A stretch of 64,000 bases of DNA from Myoxocephalus aenaeus (lineage: Eukaryota; Chordata; Actinopteri; Perciformes; Cottidae): positions 136,001-200,000 of the forward strand of contig JBAMJR010000090.1 in assembly GCA_038501785.1 (NCBI GenBank), read 5' to 3'. A program made the position numbers and the translations under genes. The notes beneath the pieces were generated by a model. The model ran no database searches, was not told the DNA's origin, and saw nothing but the letters and a program-made list of their open reading frames with translations. This document shows positions 23,279 to 33,601 of the stretch, piece by piece; within the stretch, counting starts at the first letter, position 1; the number at the start of each line of letters is the position of its first letter.

Positions 23279-26200
23279 CTCAATACCTCAAACACACTCA
23301 CTGGGTATGTCAAGATTATAGTCTGGAGCCAACTCTCTGCAGAGGGCAAATTGAGGCCAGGATGTTTTATTGTAAACTGTTTTATGTTTGTTACGGTCAG
23401 TCAGCGTGAATAATCGCTGAGAAGAGAAGCGCAGTGATGAAAGACGAGACGGCATGAAAACTCAGGGCGTGGAGTAATTTGTGCACATTGTGCAATCTTT
23501 TGGAAACTCTTCCCTACTCTTTTAATGTTGCCATGCAGTTAATTGCTGTAATATGTTGTACCATAGATTCAGACTGCATGTTGCCCCTTAATTATTGTTT
23601 GAAGTTCTGGAGAATTTGGTTGTGTTTAAACACTAAAGACAGGGGGAAGTGAAGCTATTCAAACCTGTACCACTAATTAAAAGCTCTACGTAGTAGTTTA
23701 AAAAGCTTCTACTTTTACAAGTGTTGCAGTTGCCTCCTACAGGATGTAATATAATAATTTATTTTAACTTTGGACCAGTCATAATTACATATTATGCTTT
23801 TAGGGGATATTACACAGGTGCCAAATTACAGTCCCACACATGGAGCGATGCACAGTTTTGTTGAGCCGACAATTAAAATAGTTTTCGTCTTCGTTTACCG
23901 TATTACATGTGTTTATCAGTCCACTGTGATATACATATGCATTATTGTCTGACATCTTTTAAAGCAGTGGCTCCCAACATGTTTAGCTTGTGACCCCTTA
24001 AAACCCCTAAAATATATACAATCTTAAGTATTTCCTGATTACATTCTATGACTTAACAAGTGATCACGGTTATGGTTTCATCAGAATAAACAATGCAGAT
24101 TCAATATAAACATACAGTAGCAGCAGAAGTTGTTTTTATAGTTCCTTTTATTCTGTATATGTTTGCGTGTTCACTTTAGTCCTCAAAGCCCAAAGTGAGC
24201 ATCCCTCTGTCAGCCATCGTGGAGGTGAGGACCACCATGCCGCTGGAGATGCCCGACAAGGACAACACTTTTGTTCTGAAGGTAGAAACTGCAACCATTT
24301 TACGATTTAACACAAGTGCACCTGCCTCAGTTTCAGATATGATTCTATACAAAAACAGGTTGATGGAAAACGAGCTCTCCCCTCATGCCCTTGCTGAGTT
24401 AAGATTGGACTTTCCCTGTTCTGTGCCTCTGAATAGAGCTCAGTGTGTGATCGCAGTGTTTGGCTGCTTCCACAGGTGGAAAATGGGGGAGAGTACATCC
24501 TGGAAACCATCGACTCGCTGCAGAAAAACTCCTGGGTTGCTGACATCCAGGACTGCATAGACCCTGGGTAAACCACCAGATAAATATTTGCTGTTGGCTG
24601 CAGATTGAGAGAAGAGAGGGAAAGGGTGGATGGGAAAGGGGAAACACACACAGTCATTAATCATCAAATTAGTGGAGTTTTTGACAGGTTGCTTTCGCAC
24701 AAACATGGCGAGCTTGCACCACTGACATTCCTCCTCAGTTTCCTGACGCAGGACGTGAACAGAAAGATTATTTGTGTCCTTGTTTGTAGGATTTGGATGT
24801 GTGTTAGGACTCTGTGATGTTTGTTTGCACACGTGTGTATGTGTATACGCTCTTGCGGTTCTCCTGACCTGCCTGCTTGTTTGCAGTGACAGCGGTGATG
24901 ACATCGAGCTGGCGTCGTGTCCTCATGGTCAGGCCTCCAAAGACAGCTCCATGGTGGCCTCTTGTAGCTGTGAGCTGCTGTCTGAGGGTGAGCAAAGACT
25001 CTTTTCAGTTTTTCTGCAGCACCTGCTTTATGCCATTTAAGTCTTTTGAGCCACATGAATTTGTTAAAATACAAAAAAACATCCAATGTGTTTAGGTGTG
25101 TATCGCGCTCCGGAGAGGTCGTGTCCGACAGCAGCAGAGCACTGCAGCGCCCCCTCTGTCCGCTGCAGGGAGCCCCCCTTCACCCAGCACCCGTCCCACA
25201 TGCCTTTAGAGCGCTTCCTGCAGTCCCACGAGGCCCAGGGCTCCAACTACTCTGCAGGTAACAACTCAAACATTTACTGTTCTCTGCCGGCAAGCAATTA
25301 CAGAAAAAGGATTACAGAAAACGTTGATTTGTTTTGACTCAGGTGGCAGTGAAGGAGCGAAAGAGTCAGATGGCGATGCCAGCCTGGCAGGTTACCCATG
25401 GTTCCACGGCACGCTGTCCCGTGTGCGTGCGGCTCAGTTGGTGCTGGCAGGCGGGGCCAGAAGCCACGGGCTCTTTGTGATTCGTCAGAGCGAGACGCGG
25501 CCGGGCGAGTACGTCCTCACCTTCAACTTTCAGGGCAAAGCTAAGGTGAGACAATTAAAGAGAGGAGAAATCATATTATTATTGATTGAACTCTTAGTTT
25601 TGTTATTTGTAAATGTTTTGACAGTTGTATTCAGGTTATGTATTCAATTTAGTTTCTAAAATATAAAAAGAGTCATTTTCATTTGACTTAAGTATAAGTA
25701 TATAATAAGTATTGAGTTTAAAGTGATATAAATATAGTCTGATATTTGAGAAAGCTGAAACCAGCATTTTTGTTTTACTTGATTACAGACTTAAAACAAT
25801 TGTTATTGATGGATTTAGTGTTCTTTAATTCATGAATTAACTTCATTTAGAATACATGCATCTCTCCTCCAAACTGCAGTTTAATTCACTCAGGCTTGTT
25901 CCAATGACACTTCAGCTCACAGCATATCTAGTTATCCGGCCCTGGAAAAGATGCAGTGATGTCAACACTTTGTGGTCTCTTATGTAACGCGATCCCTGCG
26001 CATCGCATCCTGCTCGCCGCCAGAGTCGAGGAAGCGTCAGCTGCCGCCTCTTCCTCTGGTGTCAGCCTTGGCATTCTGCTGCTCGGCTCCCACAGCGAGA
26101 CACCTTTCAGATAATGCCCTGACCTCTGTCCCGGTCTGCCTGTTTCAGGCGTTCACTTTGTCTTTGTTTGAATTATCTTTCCCTTCCCTCTCTCTTACCA

Positions 26201-28085
26201 CCTTTCTCTCCCTCTTAATTCCTTTGAATCACAAACTTTTCTCCCCCAACGTTAATATCCTATCTCTCCCTCCTTCCCTTCCTTCTCCCAGCATTTGCGC
26301 TTGTCGGTGAATGAGAACGGGCAGTGCCACGTCCACCACTTGTGGTTCCACACCGTGTCGGACATGTTGAGACACTTCCACGCCCACCCCATCCCCCTGG
26401 AATCTGGAGGCTCCGCTGACATCACGTTACGCTCCTATGTACAAGTGCAGCGAAGCTCCACGACAGGTACGCAACAAAATATAGGAAAACTTCTCACACG
26501 CCATGTTACACAAGCTTTAACCCGCCACAGCTACTGGAGAGATGCTCATCGGTTGATCAAAGGCCTAATGTTAAAAATAAAGGTGCATTACTCCACAGCT
26601 TCTTATGTCCTGATTAGATGCTTAATTGGTGCTTCATTAATATCAGGTGTGTTGGAAAGGTCAAACCATTCAGACTTAAGTTAAGGTCCCTGAAAACACA
26701 CAATATAGGTGTTTTATGTTATTTTAATGCATTAGCCCTCTGTTCAGGTGGAGCTATGTGTGAGATGACCTGAGGAGTCTGCTGCAGCTGCAGAATTAGA
26801 GAGATTAGGTTCCAGGGTAATTCATCTTTTTCATGGAAGACATTTTGACACATCACAGTGGGAGAAAAACAAGTGTAAATAATACAATTATGGATGGCTG
26901 AATTAAATGTAGCTGCTTGGTTTCAGGGATCTGGTATTCTGTCACTGCCTTCCAACTATTACAAGTAAAAAAAGGGCAGTGAAAAAGTCCCATTCGACCA
27001 CAAGGTCATTTCTGAAAACGTTAAAACTCACACAATATTTCTCAGTATGAGAGTCCTGATTTAAATTGTTTTACTTTATTTTCCAATGAGTTTCTGAAGA
27101 CTAGATAATCAGATAATAAATATGAGAGCATTGAGAGTTTCAAGATTTTAAAAGAGATGATAATGATCTGATTTCATATTTTACATAAACACAAACAAAT
27201 GTTGTTTTTTCAAAATAATGATATATGTTTCAAAGAAAATGTAAACTTGACAATTGTTCCTCAAACCCAAAGGGGAATGGAGGGCGATAGGAAACTTCCA
27301 GAAACTGAAATGCTCCTGCCCTCTGCTCTCCTGGCACGGCATGAATGCCCTCCTGTACCGGAGAGCGAGGGCCGATTCTACCGCAGGAGCTTTGCATGCA
27401 GGCCGAGCCTCCGGCCCCAACCCACCCTGGTGGTCACAAAGAGGTCCTCTGTCTCCTCCGACGCTGGACCTACACACACTCATGCACTCACTCCCATACA
27501 CACCGTGACATAGTGAGGGTTTGATTCAGCGGGTGAAAAGCTTCACTGACACACTGGAGAGGCGAGTCTTTGGCACCCGTGTTGTCGGTGTTATTGCCCA
27601 CCAAGAGAAAGCATATTAAAGGAGGCCCACGCTGTCTCTATTTGCTCTGCGAAGGAGCCTTTGGCTCTCGGTGTAAACCAACAATTATTAGCGGCTCAGA
27701 TTCATCTATTCTGTCTTCTATTTCTCTCTTCTTCCCACAATCTGCTACAGATGTGGCAGCGCCTCCAGTCCTCACCCCACCCAGGGATGCAGGCTGCTGG
27801 ACAGATTCAGCCCAGCCGGCTCTCCACCCTCCTGGGATCCCAGTGCCTGCAGGGCCCCCTCCCGATGCCCCGCTCTCCTCCAGCACCTCCTCCTCACCCA
27901 CCGCTCTTCCCTCCCTCTCCCGCAGCGACCCAGGTACTGGAGGAGGAGTGGGAGGAGGGCTACAGAGCCGGAGCAACAGCTCCGAGCGCCTGCTGGAGGC
28001 CTCTAGTGGTGGATCCGACGACTACCACGACCCCGACGGGACTCGCAGGGCTCGGGCAGTGGAGAACCAGTACTCTTTCTACTGA
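19975..28085 (+). CDS. sh2b2: SH2B adapter protein 2 (APS), complete, 699 aa
   Basis: Coding exons: 19975-20904, 24180-24281, 24476-24567, 24887-24987, 25096-25257, 25343-25545, 26292-26466, 27751-28085; total 2100 nt, in frame, GT-AG throughout. Domains seen: an N-terminal phenylalanine-zipper dimerisation region (about 20-80, DWREFCELHARASAADFADK), a basic region with GFSLRNMSLCVVDGV, a PH domain (about 255-375, SIPLSAIVEVRTTMPLEMP), and an SH2 domain (about 482-580, WFHGTLSRVRAAQLV) with the phosphotyrosine-binding Arg510 in GLFVIRQSE. The C-terminus RARAVENQYSFY keeps the tyrosine (Y696) that in mammals recruits CBL. Known role: adaptor for the insulin receptor, KIT and JAK2 at the membrane. 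The start was chosen because MNGA matches the mammalian N-terminus; the upstream in-frame ATG at 19921 falls in the intron. Odd: a Gly-rich run near 219-233. SH2B1 and SH2B3 are excluded by the CBL-site tail and by the CUX1 neighbour. Confidence 0.97.
20949..21290. mobile_element. MITE of the 'CATTATCGATTAAT' family, diverged copy 2
   Basis: TCTAGAGCTGAAATGATTAG then TTATTAATGGATGATTTGG resembles the family's left end (AGAGCTGCAACGATTA). It begins 45 bp after the end of the first SH2B2 coding exon. The right boundary near 21290 is approximate. Confidence 0.45.
21570..21828. repeat. 259-bp purine-only (GA)n/poly-G compound tract
   Basis: GA dinucleotides interrupted by runs of five to ten G, essentially free of pyrimidines on the plus strand except one C near 21586. 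It has mirror symmetry suitable for triplex DNA. It lies in the 3.3-kb SH2B2 intron; frames of ERERER or SLSLSL over it are not genes. Confidence 0.95.
23209..23277. repeat. (AC)n microsatellite in SH2B2 intron
   Basis: About 34 AC units. The rest of the intron (22.0-24.1 kb) shows only a diverged dispersed-repeat segment at 22590-22770 shared with 16520-16810. Confidence 0.95.
26467..27750 (+). other. Last SH2B2 intron
   Basis: No exon supported. A 315-nt open frame (27199-27513) has no repeat bias but shows no SH2B similarity. Splicing from 26466 to 27751 keeps frame and matches family layout, so the frame is left as intronic. Confidence 0.7.
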
Positions 28086-29450
28086 GCGGCCCGGGGCAGG
28101 GTTCAGTATTAGAGGTGACGTGTGACGCTCTGCTGCCGATAAAAAATGGTCCAAATCACTGGATCGCCCATTGTTTTGTTTGTTTTTCTTGAAGGCAGTT
28201 TCCCGTTTCTCTGATTTGAGAAGGGAGGCGAGATCATGGCGAGCAGTGTGTCCACGCTGATAAATCCATCGTGGTCTGCAGCTTTGTTTCAAACTCAGTT
28301 GTTAAGAATGTGAGTGAGCAGAGAAACAGAAGGCCACAGTAAGAAACGGACATGAAGAAAATGCAGCGGGGGAAGATGAGTAGGCGGAGAAAGCAAGAGG
28401 AAGTCGTCCAGTGGAGTCATATGGCTTTGATTCCTCTCTTCTGACCACTTCCCGTTCACCCTCACCCACAGTTCCCTGGGAGCAGAGCCTGTGTCACCAC
28501 CCCGCTGAACGATCGAGAGTTTGAAATGACTCTGAAGAAACAGTCCCTCCCCTCAGAGAGCATCCCATTAATGTTTGTAAAGCTGCTTTGAGTCTGTCCC
28601 GGATATCCTAACGGTCCCTGCAGGGTTTCCCTACAAAGCCCTGCTCTGGGTCTCTGCTCCCACATCGGGTGTGTTAGTGTTAGCTCAGAGATGTTTTTCT
28701 TCAACGGTGTACAGCCGGAAAGGTCTTCGTGCCTGACAAGTACCGTGGACTCGAATGGACTGTTGCCCATAGCGACAAGGAGGATGGTGTTAACATCTTG
28801 CATAATCACAAAGGCCCCAAAAGTGAATGCAGGTGATTACTTTACCGTAATGTTCCTGCTTAAAACACACTACACATGCATATCTTTGCGTACTGAAATG
28901 GTTTTGTTCTCAGTTGTATTGGTGGCTGCAACATACACAGGTGGTCATATGTTGTGTTAGAAATCAGTTTCAAAGTGTTGAAGTGGAAGATGAACAACAC
29001 ACACGTTCAGCCTGTATGAATATGGCAGGGCGGCTCCCCTCTTGCTGTCATACCGGGCTTTTTCTATGAGTGTGTGGTGATGTAATAGAGTCCAAATATT
29101 TTTCAATGATCGGTGTGCTACAGTAGTGTTTCTAAAACGTGGTTTTCCAGGTCCCTCCTTCTGGTGCTGGTTCTGTATTCAAGCTTATCATATCAATAAC
29201 CTGTAGATTAGATATGCTGTAGTTCACTTTGAAGTAATGCCTTGAAGATATTAGTATACCAAATCCAGCATTAAGGCTGTCGGAGGGACGGGGGACTTGT
29301 ATTTTAGGAGGGAGTGGGGACTGGAGCGGTACAGGCAGTGAGCTCAAGGGAACTAGGTGGCCATGCTTGAATGAGAAGATGTGTATTTACTGCTTTACTT
29401 TTTGCTGACAGAGTGCTGAGTTTAAGCTTTGTAAGTTAATAATTCATCAA

Positions 29451-29456
29451 AATAAA
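29451..29456 (+). terminator. Candidate SH2B2 poly(A) signal
   Basis: AATAAA about 1.37 kb after the stop, within a short A-run. Further AATAAA copies near 29946 and 30193 are alternatives. Confidence 0.35.
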
Positions 29457-30730
29457 AAAAAATCCACACCACGAAATACTGTAAGAATTTACATCCTGGT
29501 CCTGCACATTCGTTCTAACACAAACCAGCAGTCAAAATATCCACTTAAAGTAATAGAGTTGTCTTTGTGCTGAACTAAATTAGCAGGCTGCTAGCTGTAG
29601 CTTCACATGTACTGTCCAGGTATCATACTCCTCATCAGTGTTCTTCCCAAAATGTCAAACCTTTAATTAAATTAATTTTTGTATAAACCAAAATCACAAA
29701 ACAAAAAAGGGCAGAAACCTCAATGCTTGGTAGAGATGCCTGAACACATGAATAGACAAGCAGACAGCTTTCAGCAACGGTATTTTAAACATTTTGTTAA
29801 GTTGGAATAAACATATCAACGTCTGTCTTTTCAAGCGTGGCCATTTAGCTTTAAAGGTGAAACTTCAGTGTCAGTCGAGGAGCGACGGAGCAGTTCATGT
29901 GCCAATTTGAATCCTATTTTTGAAACATATTTATTCCTAAACCATAAATAAACTGTAAATTACATTTTTCCTATCGAGTCTTATTTATGTACAATTGATT
30001 GATTCTTCTTGATGAAGCCGCCTCAGTGGAAGCCGTCTGATGCAGGAGCCCATATCACAGATTGCTCATGCCTCCCTTTTATTTTCTTAACACTTCTTAA
30101 AGCTACATTTTCTGTTGTCTGACTGAGTTTTGAAGAGTCTGTGCAATTTTGTACAAAGTGATGTACTTGACATACTACTTTATATTTCTGTGAATAAAAT
30201 GTGAACAAACTATTACACATTTTCTGCAATTATTCACTCATAAATGTCACAATCAGCCTGAAATGTTGGCGATTAAAAGCTCAGAAAGGTCTAAGAGTTC
30301 AACATCATTCTTATTTAATTTGGGAAACCGCTCTGTCGAGATAACTTGTCTCAACTATTTATTCATCTGCACGATAAGAACAGAAGCATGAAATCAGAGG
30401 TGGTTTTCTTTAGTTTCTGTTTATATTCGATAACACGGTCAGCCCATGTTCCATAATTAGGTCCTTATGTGAACACACTTCAAGTTGTAATGTGTTCAGT
30501 GTCAGTTCATAAATGTGTGACATCTAGTGAACCAGATCCAAAGATCACAGTTTTACTTGTTTTGACCACAGAACTTGTTGATGTTTCTAATAAGCAGCAG
30601 CTTCAGGGACATAAACAGACAGGCTGAGACTCCATAACTTGCATTAATATCGTTCCACACAGTTTACGCTCACTGAGCCCCTCAGGCCTCCAGCTGAAAC
30701 CCAGACATTAGTTTGATCTAGAGGTACACA

Positions 30731-30747
30731 GACGCCCTCTAGGGGTC
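30731..30747 (-). promoter_or_regulatory. Weaker candidate CTCF motif
   Basis: On the minus strand CCCCTAGAGGGCGTC matches CCASYAGRGGGCRSY at 13 of 15 positions. It sits between the convergent SH2B2 and DNAJC30 genes. Motif only. Confidence 0.2.
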
Positions 30748-31588
30748 ACATCTTATAACGTTGCAAAAATAAACATGCTGGGTAATTGCAACAGCATATG
30801 TACTATGATTATTGACAAATAAATCACATTTGTATGATATTTGCTTCCAGTTTCCCTCACAAAGTCACCATAAAGTGGCATTGTGTATGTACATATAAAC
30901 ACCTGAACGAAGGCATAGAAAAGTGTATTACTTTCCTAACAATCTTGTAATTTTACACTTTAAAGTCATTTTCTACATAACAGATCCAGTGTATCGGGAA
31001 AGACAGAGGAATTGTGTGTTTTTTTTAACATGACACATCCTTTAGCAATCCTTGTGCAGTATTTGGATGAACAGAATTGGGTTCGTTGTTTGTCACTATA
31101 GAGTGAATAAATAAACACGTAACGTCACGACTGGTTGAACAATTGATGATAGAAAAATAAAACTGAACCTGCAAATGTGTTTACATCAGATCTGTTCAAG
31201 TGTGCACTTTTATAAGATTGTGATTATGTCACTCTGAAACACATTAAATAACACATTAAATGGCATGAATGGTGTCACCCATACACGGGGGGCTTTGGGG
31301 CTTCTTGAAGGAGCTACATGCTCAAACATCCTGCTATGAGACTTTCATATGATCACCCTTAACTAGGTACATGTATGCGTGTGTGATGTTTGTTAGATCC
31401 TATATTCATGAGGAAAACAAACATATTCCATTGCGGTCTTGATACAATCAGCTTGTGAGTAGACAAACTTTATGAATAACAATCCTATCTGTGGCCTTTC
31501 AAAGATAACACAGTTATCCGTGTTAGTTTACTAAAAAGTCAGAAACTGTGCAACACTTGCAAAAACAGTCTGGAGGTAGGTTGCTGCT

Positions 31589-32692
31589 TCAAGGCTGGCT
31601 GAGATTGATCAAAAGTAAGCCTGCCACGGCCAGCAGCATCGCCACAGTCATCTCCATCATCTTCCCCTGCCTCCACTTGCTGAGAGTCTCCTTCTGTTGC
31701 TCCTCCATGCGCTGCTTCCTGGCCTTCATGTCCCTCTCCCTCTGCAGCTGCTCCCCGTAGTGACCCTGATAAAAGGCGTCAAAATCAAACATGGTCTTCT
31801 CCCCAGCTTTGGAGACGCGCCTGGCTCTGTGCTGCTGCTGCGGGGAGCCCGTGGACCTGCTCACGGTCTCTCTGGAGGACGGACCCTGAACGTCCGTCCT
31901 GCTCAGAATACCTCGGTCGTACCTCTTCCTCAGGCCGATGTTGCCCAGCACCGCGTAGGCCTCGCTGATCTCAGAGAAGTGCCGGGTGGCCTCCTGGTCC
32001 CCCGGGTTCTTGTCCGGGTGGTAGATGAAGGACTGCTTGTAGTAGGCCGTCTTGATCTGGGACTGCGTGGCAGCGGGGGACACTTTGAGGGTGTCGTAAT
32101 AGGACGTCCTGCTTCTGTACAGCAGAGGAGCGTGTTTGGAGCTGCGGCTGTAGCCTCTGCTGGAGGCCTGCAGGGCATCAGGATGCACTTTCAGACGCCT
32201 CAGGCTCTGGGACCCCTGCTCTGCCAGAAGGAAGACGACAGTGCAGAAAGCTCGCAGCTGCTGAGGGCACCTGAAGGCGTCAGGGCGGATGGAGACAGCG
32301 CCTCCGGTCCAGGGTGTCATCCGGCCGGGCAGCAGCTTCTCCTGCAGGAGAGGCTGCAGCCTCGCTGGGTCACACAGGGCCGCTGCGTGAGCTTGCAAGC
32401 GGTCTCTGATAAAACGGGACGACTCCAGCTCCAAAGAAGTGGCGCAAAGTAAAGTCTCCCGTTTACTTCCACTCCTCGGAAGGCTCTCTGGGTTGCGTTG
32501 CGTTGCTCTGCTTCCCGGCTTAACGTCACCATGATCGCGGGTCGATTCGTCTTTTAACCGGCTGTCACTGAGAGCGCAGGTGACCAGCAGAGCACCGGGA
32601 CTTTCTCCGCTGCTCACCGGTCGACTCCGGCTGTTTCTGAGCGTGGACAGCCGGTAAGCCCCGGTGCCCAGCCTCTGACCTACCGCGGCCAT
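31589..32692 (-). CDS. dnajc30: DnaJ heat-shock protein family member C30, mitochondrial, intronless, about 367 aa
   Basis: One open frame on the minus strand. Seen: a Ser/Arg-rich N-terminus starting MAAVGQRLGTGAYRLS that looks like a mitochondrial presequence; a J domain (about 197-262) with YYDTLKVSPAATQSQIKTAY, the HPD motif (about 225-227) and RKRYDRGIL; the DNAJC30 signature MFDFDAFYQGHYGEQLQRER; and a C-terminal hydrophobic segment (TVAMLLAVAGLLLINL). Known: DNAJC30 is a mitochondrial inner-membrane J protein linked to complex I turnover and ATP synthase, encoded by one exon beside BUD23. The frame extends 30 codons further up to an ATG at 32782, but the MAAVG start fits a presequence and a good context better. 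Odd: it is much longer than the 226-residue human protein because of about 150 extra residues before the J domain. Confidence 0.93.
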   Translation of the reverse strand: MAAVGQRLGTGAYRLSTLRNSRSRPVSSGESPGALLVTCALSDSRLKDESTRDHGDVKPGSRATQRNPESLPRSGSKRETLLCATSLELESSRFIRDRLQAHAAALCDPARLQPLLQEKLLPGRMTPWTGGAVSIRPDAFRCPQQLRAFCTVVFLLAEQGSQSLRRLKVHPDALQASSRGYSRSSKHAPLLYRSRTSYYDTLKVSPAATQSQIKTAYYKQSFIYHPDKNPGDQEATRHFSEISEAYAVLGNIGLRKRYDRGILSRTDVQGPSSRETVSRSTGSPQQQHRARRVSKAGEKTMFDFDAFYQGHYGEQLQRERDMKARKQRMEEQQKETLSKWRQGKMMEMTVAMLLAVAGLLLINLSQP

Positions 32693-33601
32693 TTTACCGA
32701 CAACGGGTCGGCGAGGAGGCGGGACTAATGGTGCGGCATCCGGCCAGCCTACGTCACTCAACGGTGAACCAATAAGAGTCAATGTTTACAGGAAGTAAAT
32801 AGAGCACCCGACCAATTGGACCAATCATTTGACAGAAAACTGTAAATCGTTATGTGGTTCTTGGATAACATACTGTTATGTAATGACACACTTTTAAGAT
32901 TTGCTTTTAGGGATAAAAAAAAAAAAAGAAGGGATACAATTATAGGCTTAGGTTTGATTTGGAGTGAAAGTCTAGTAATCATTATCTACTAGATTAGTTA
33001 TCTAGTAATAATGGCCATGAAACTGAAGGACACTCTTTTAAACACCTTTTAATTTGATTATTCCAAGTCTTCTGGGAAAATATGATATGTATGGTTGGGG
33101 ATCAGACATGCAACAGTTATTTAATGATTTTCAATAAAGGAGGCATAGCTTCTACATCTTTGTTAAGGCCCTGCAAGTGAAACACCTAGACAGATGACAT
33201 TGGCCTAAATATATTGTAATTTAATGTAGCATGTTTTTAAATAATTTATAGTGTTTTAGGCATGTCATTAATGTTTTTCTTGAATTTTATGGAGAAAATA
33301 AATAAATGTTATAACACGTTTATTATATAAGAACGATATGCGTTTGTGTATTAAAATAATGTGTTAATCATATTATATGTATGTAATACGTGTCTATTCG
33401 GGTGGCCACAGGGTGGCGACATACGCGTCTGTTTTAGCTGTGTTGCTTTTATTAAACTCGACGAAGAAGTACTTCTTACGTCGCGTGTGTTTGACGTCAT
33501 CGGTCTTCACGTGTGGACCGTGGGCTATCACAACATCTCGCTGGTTTATGAACTGATATTACACGTTTCCCTTCGTCTTCAGATCGCACGACAGGACCGC
33601 C
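32693..33601. promoter_or_regulatory. Divergent DNAJC30/BUD23 promoter region
   Basis: The two start codons face apart, 909 bp between them. Next to DNAJC30 there is a GC-box-like GGAGGCGGGA near 32715 and a CRE-like TACGTCAC (32750-32757). Next to BUD23 there is a perfect palindromic CRE TGACGTCA (33492-33499) and an E-box CACGTG (33508-33513), about 90-110 bp before its ATG. The AT-rich middle (32.85-33.4 kb) separates two CpG-rich ends, so these may be two promoters rather than one. Site use is inferred. Confidence 0.55.

Larger units (their letters stand above)
28086..31588. other. SH2B2 3' UTR and convergent SH2B2-DNAJC30 intergenic DNA
   Basis: AT-rich, with no supported exon and few repeats. 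A candidate SH2B2 poly(A) signal is at 29451; a candidate DNAJC30 signal on the minus strand is TTTATT at 30358-30363. The two genes are transcribed toward each other here. Confidence 0.6.

Noticed and set aside
27199..27513. Possible extra SH2B2 exon
   Set aside because: No SH2B similarity and no good paired splice sites; direct splicing 26466 to 27751 keeps frame and family layout.
31697..32452. 251-codon plus-strand frame opposite DNAJC30
   Set aside because: Antisense shadow of DNAJC30, which has a J domain with HPD on the minus strand.
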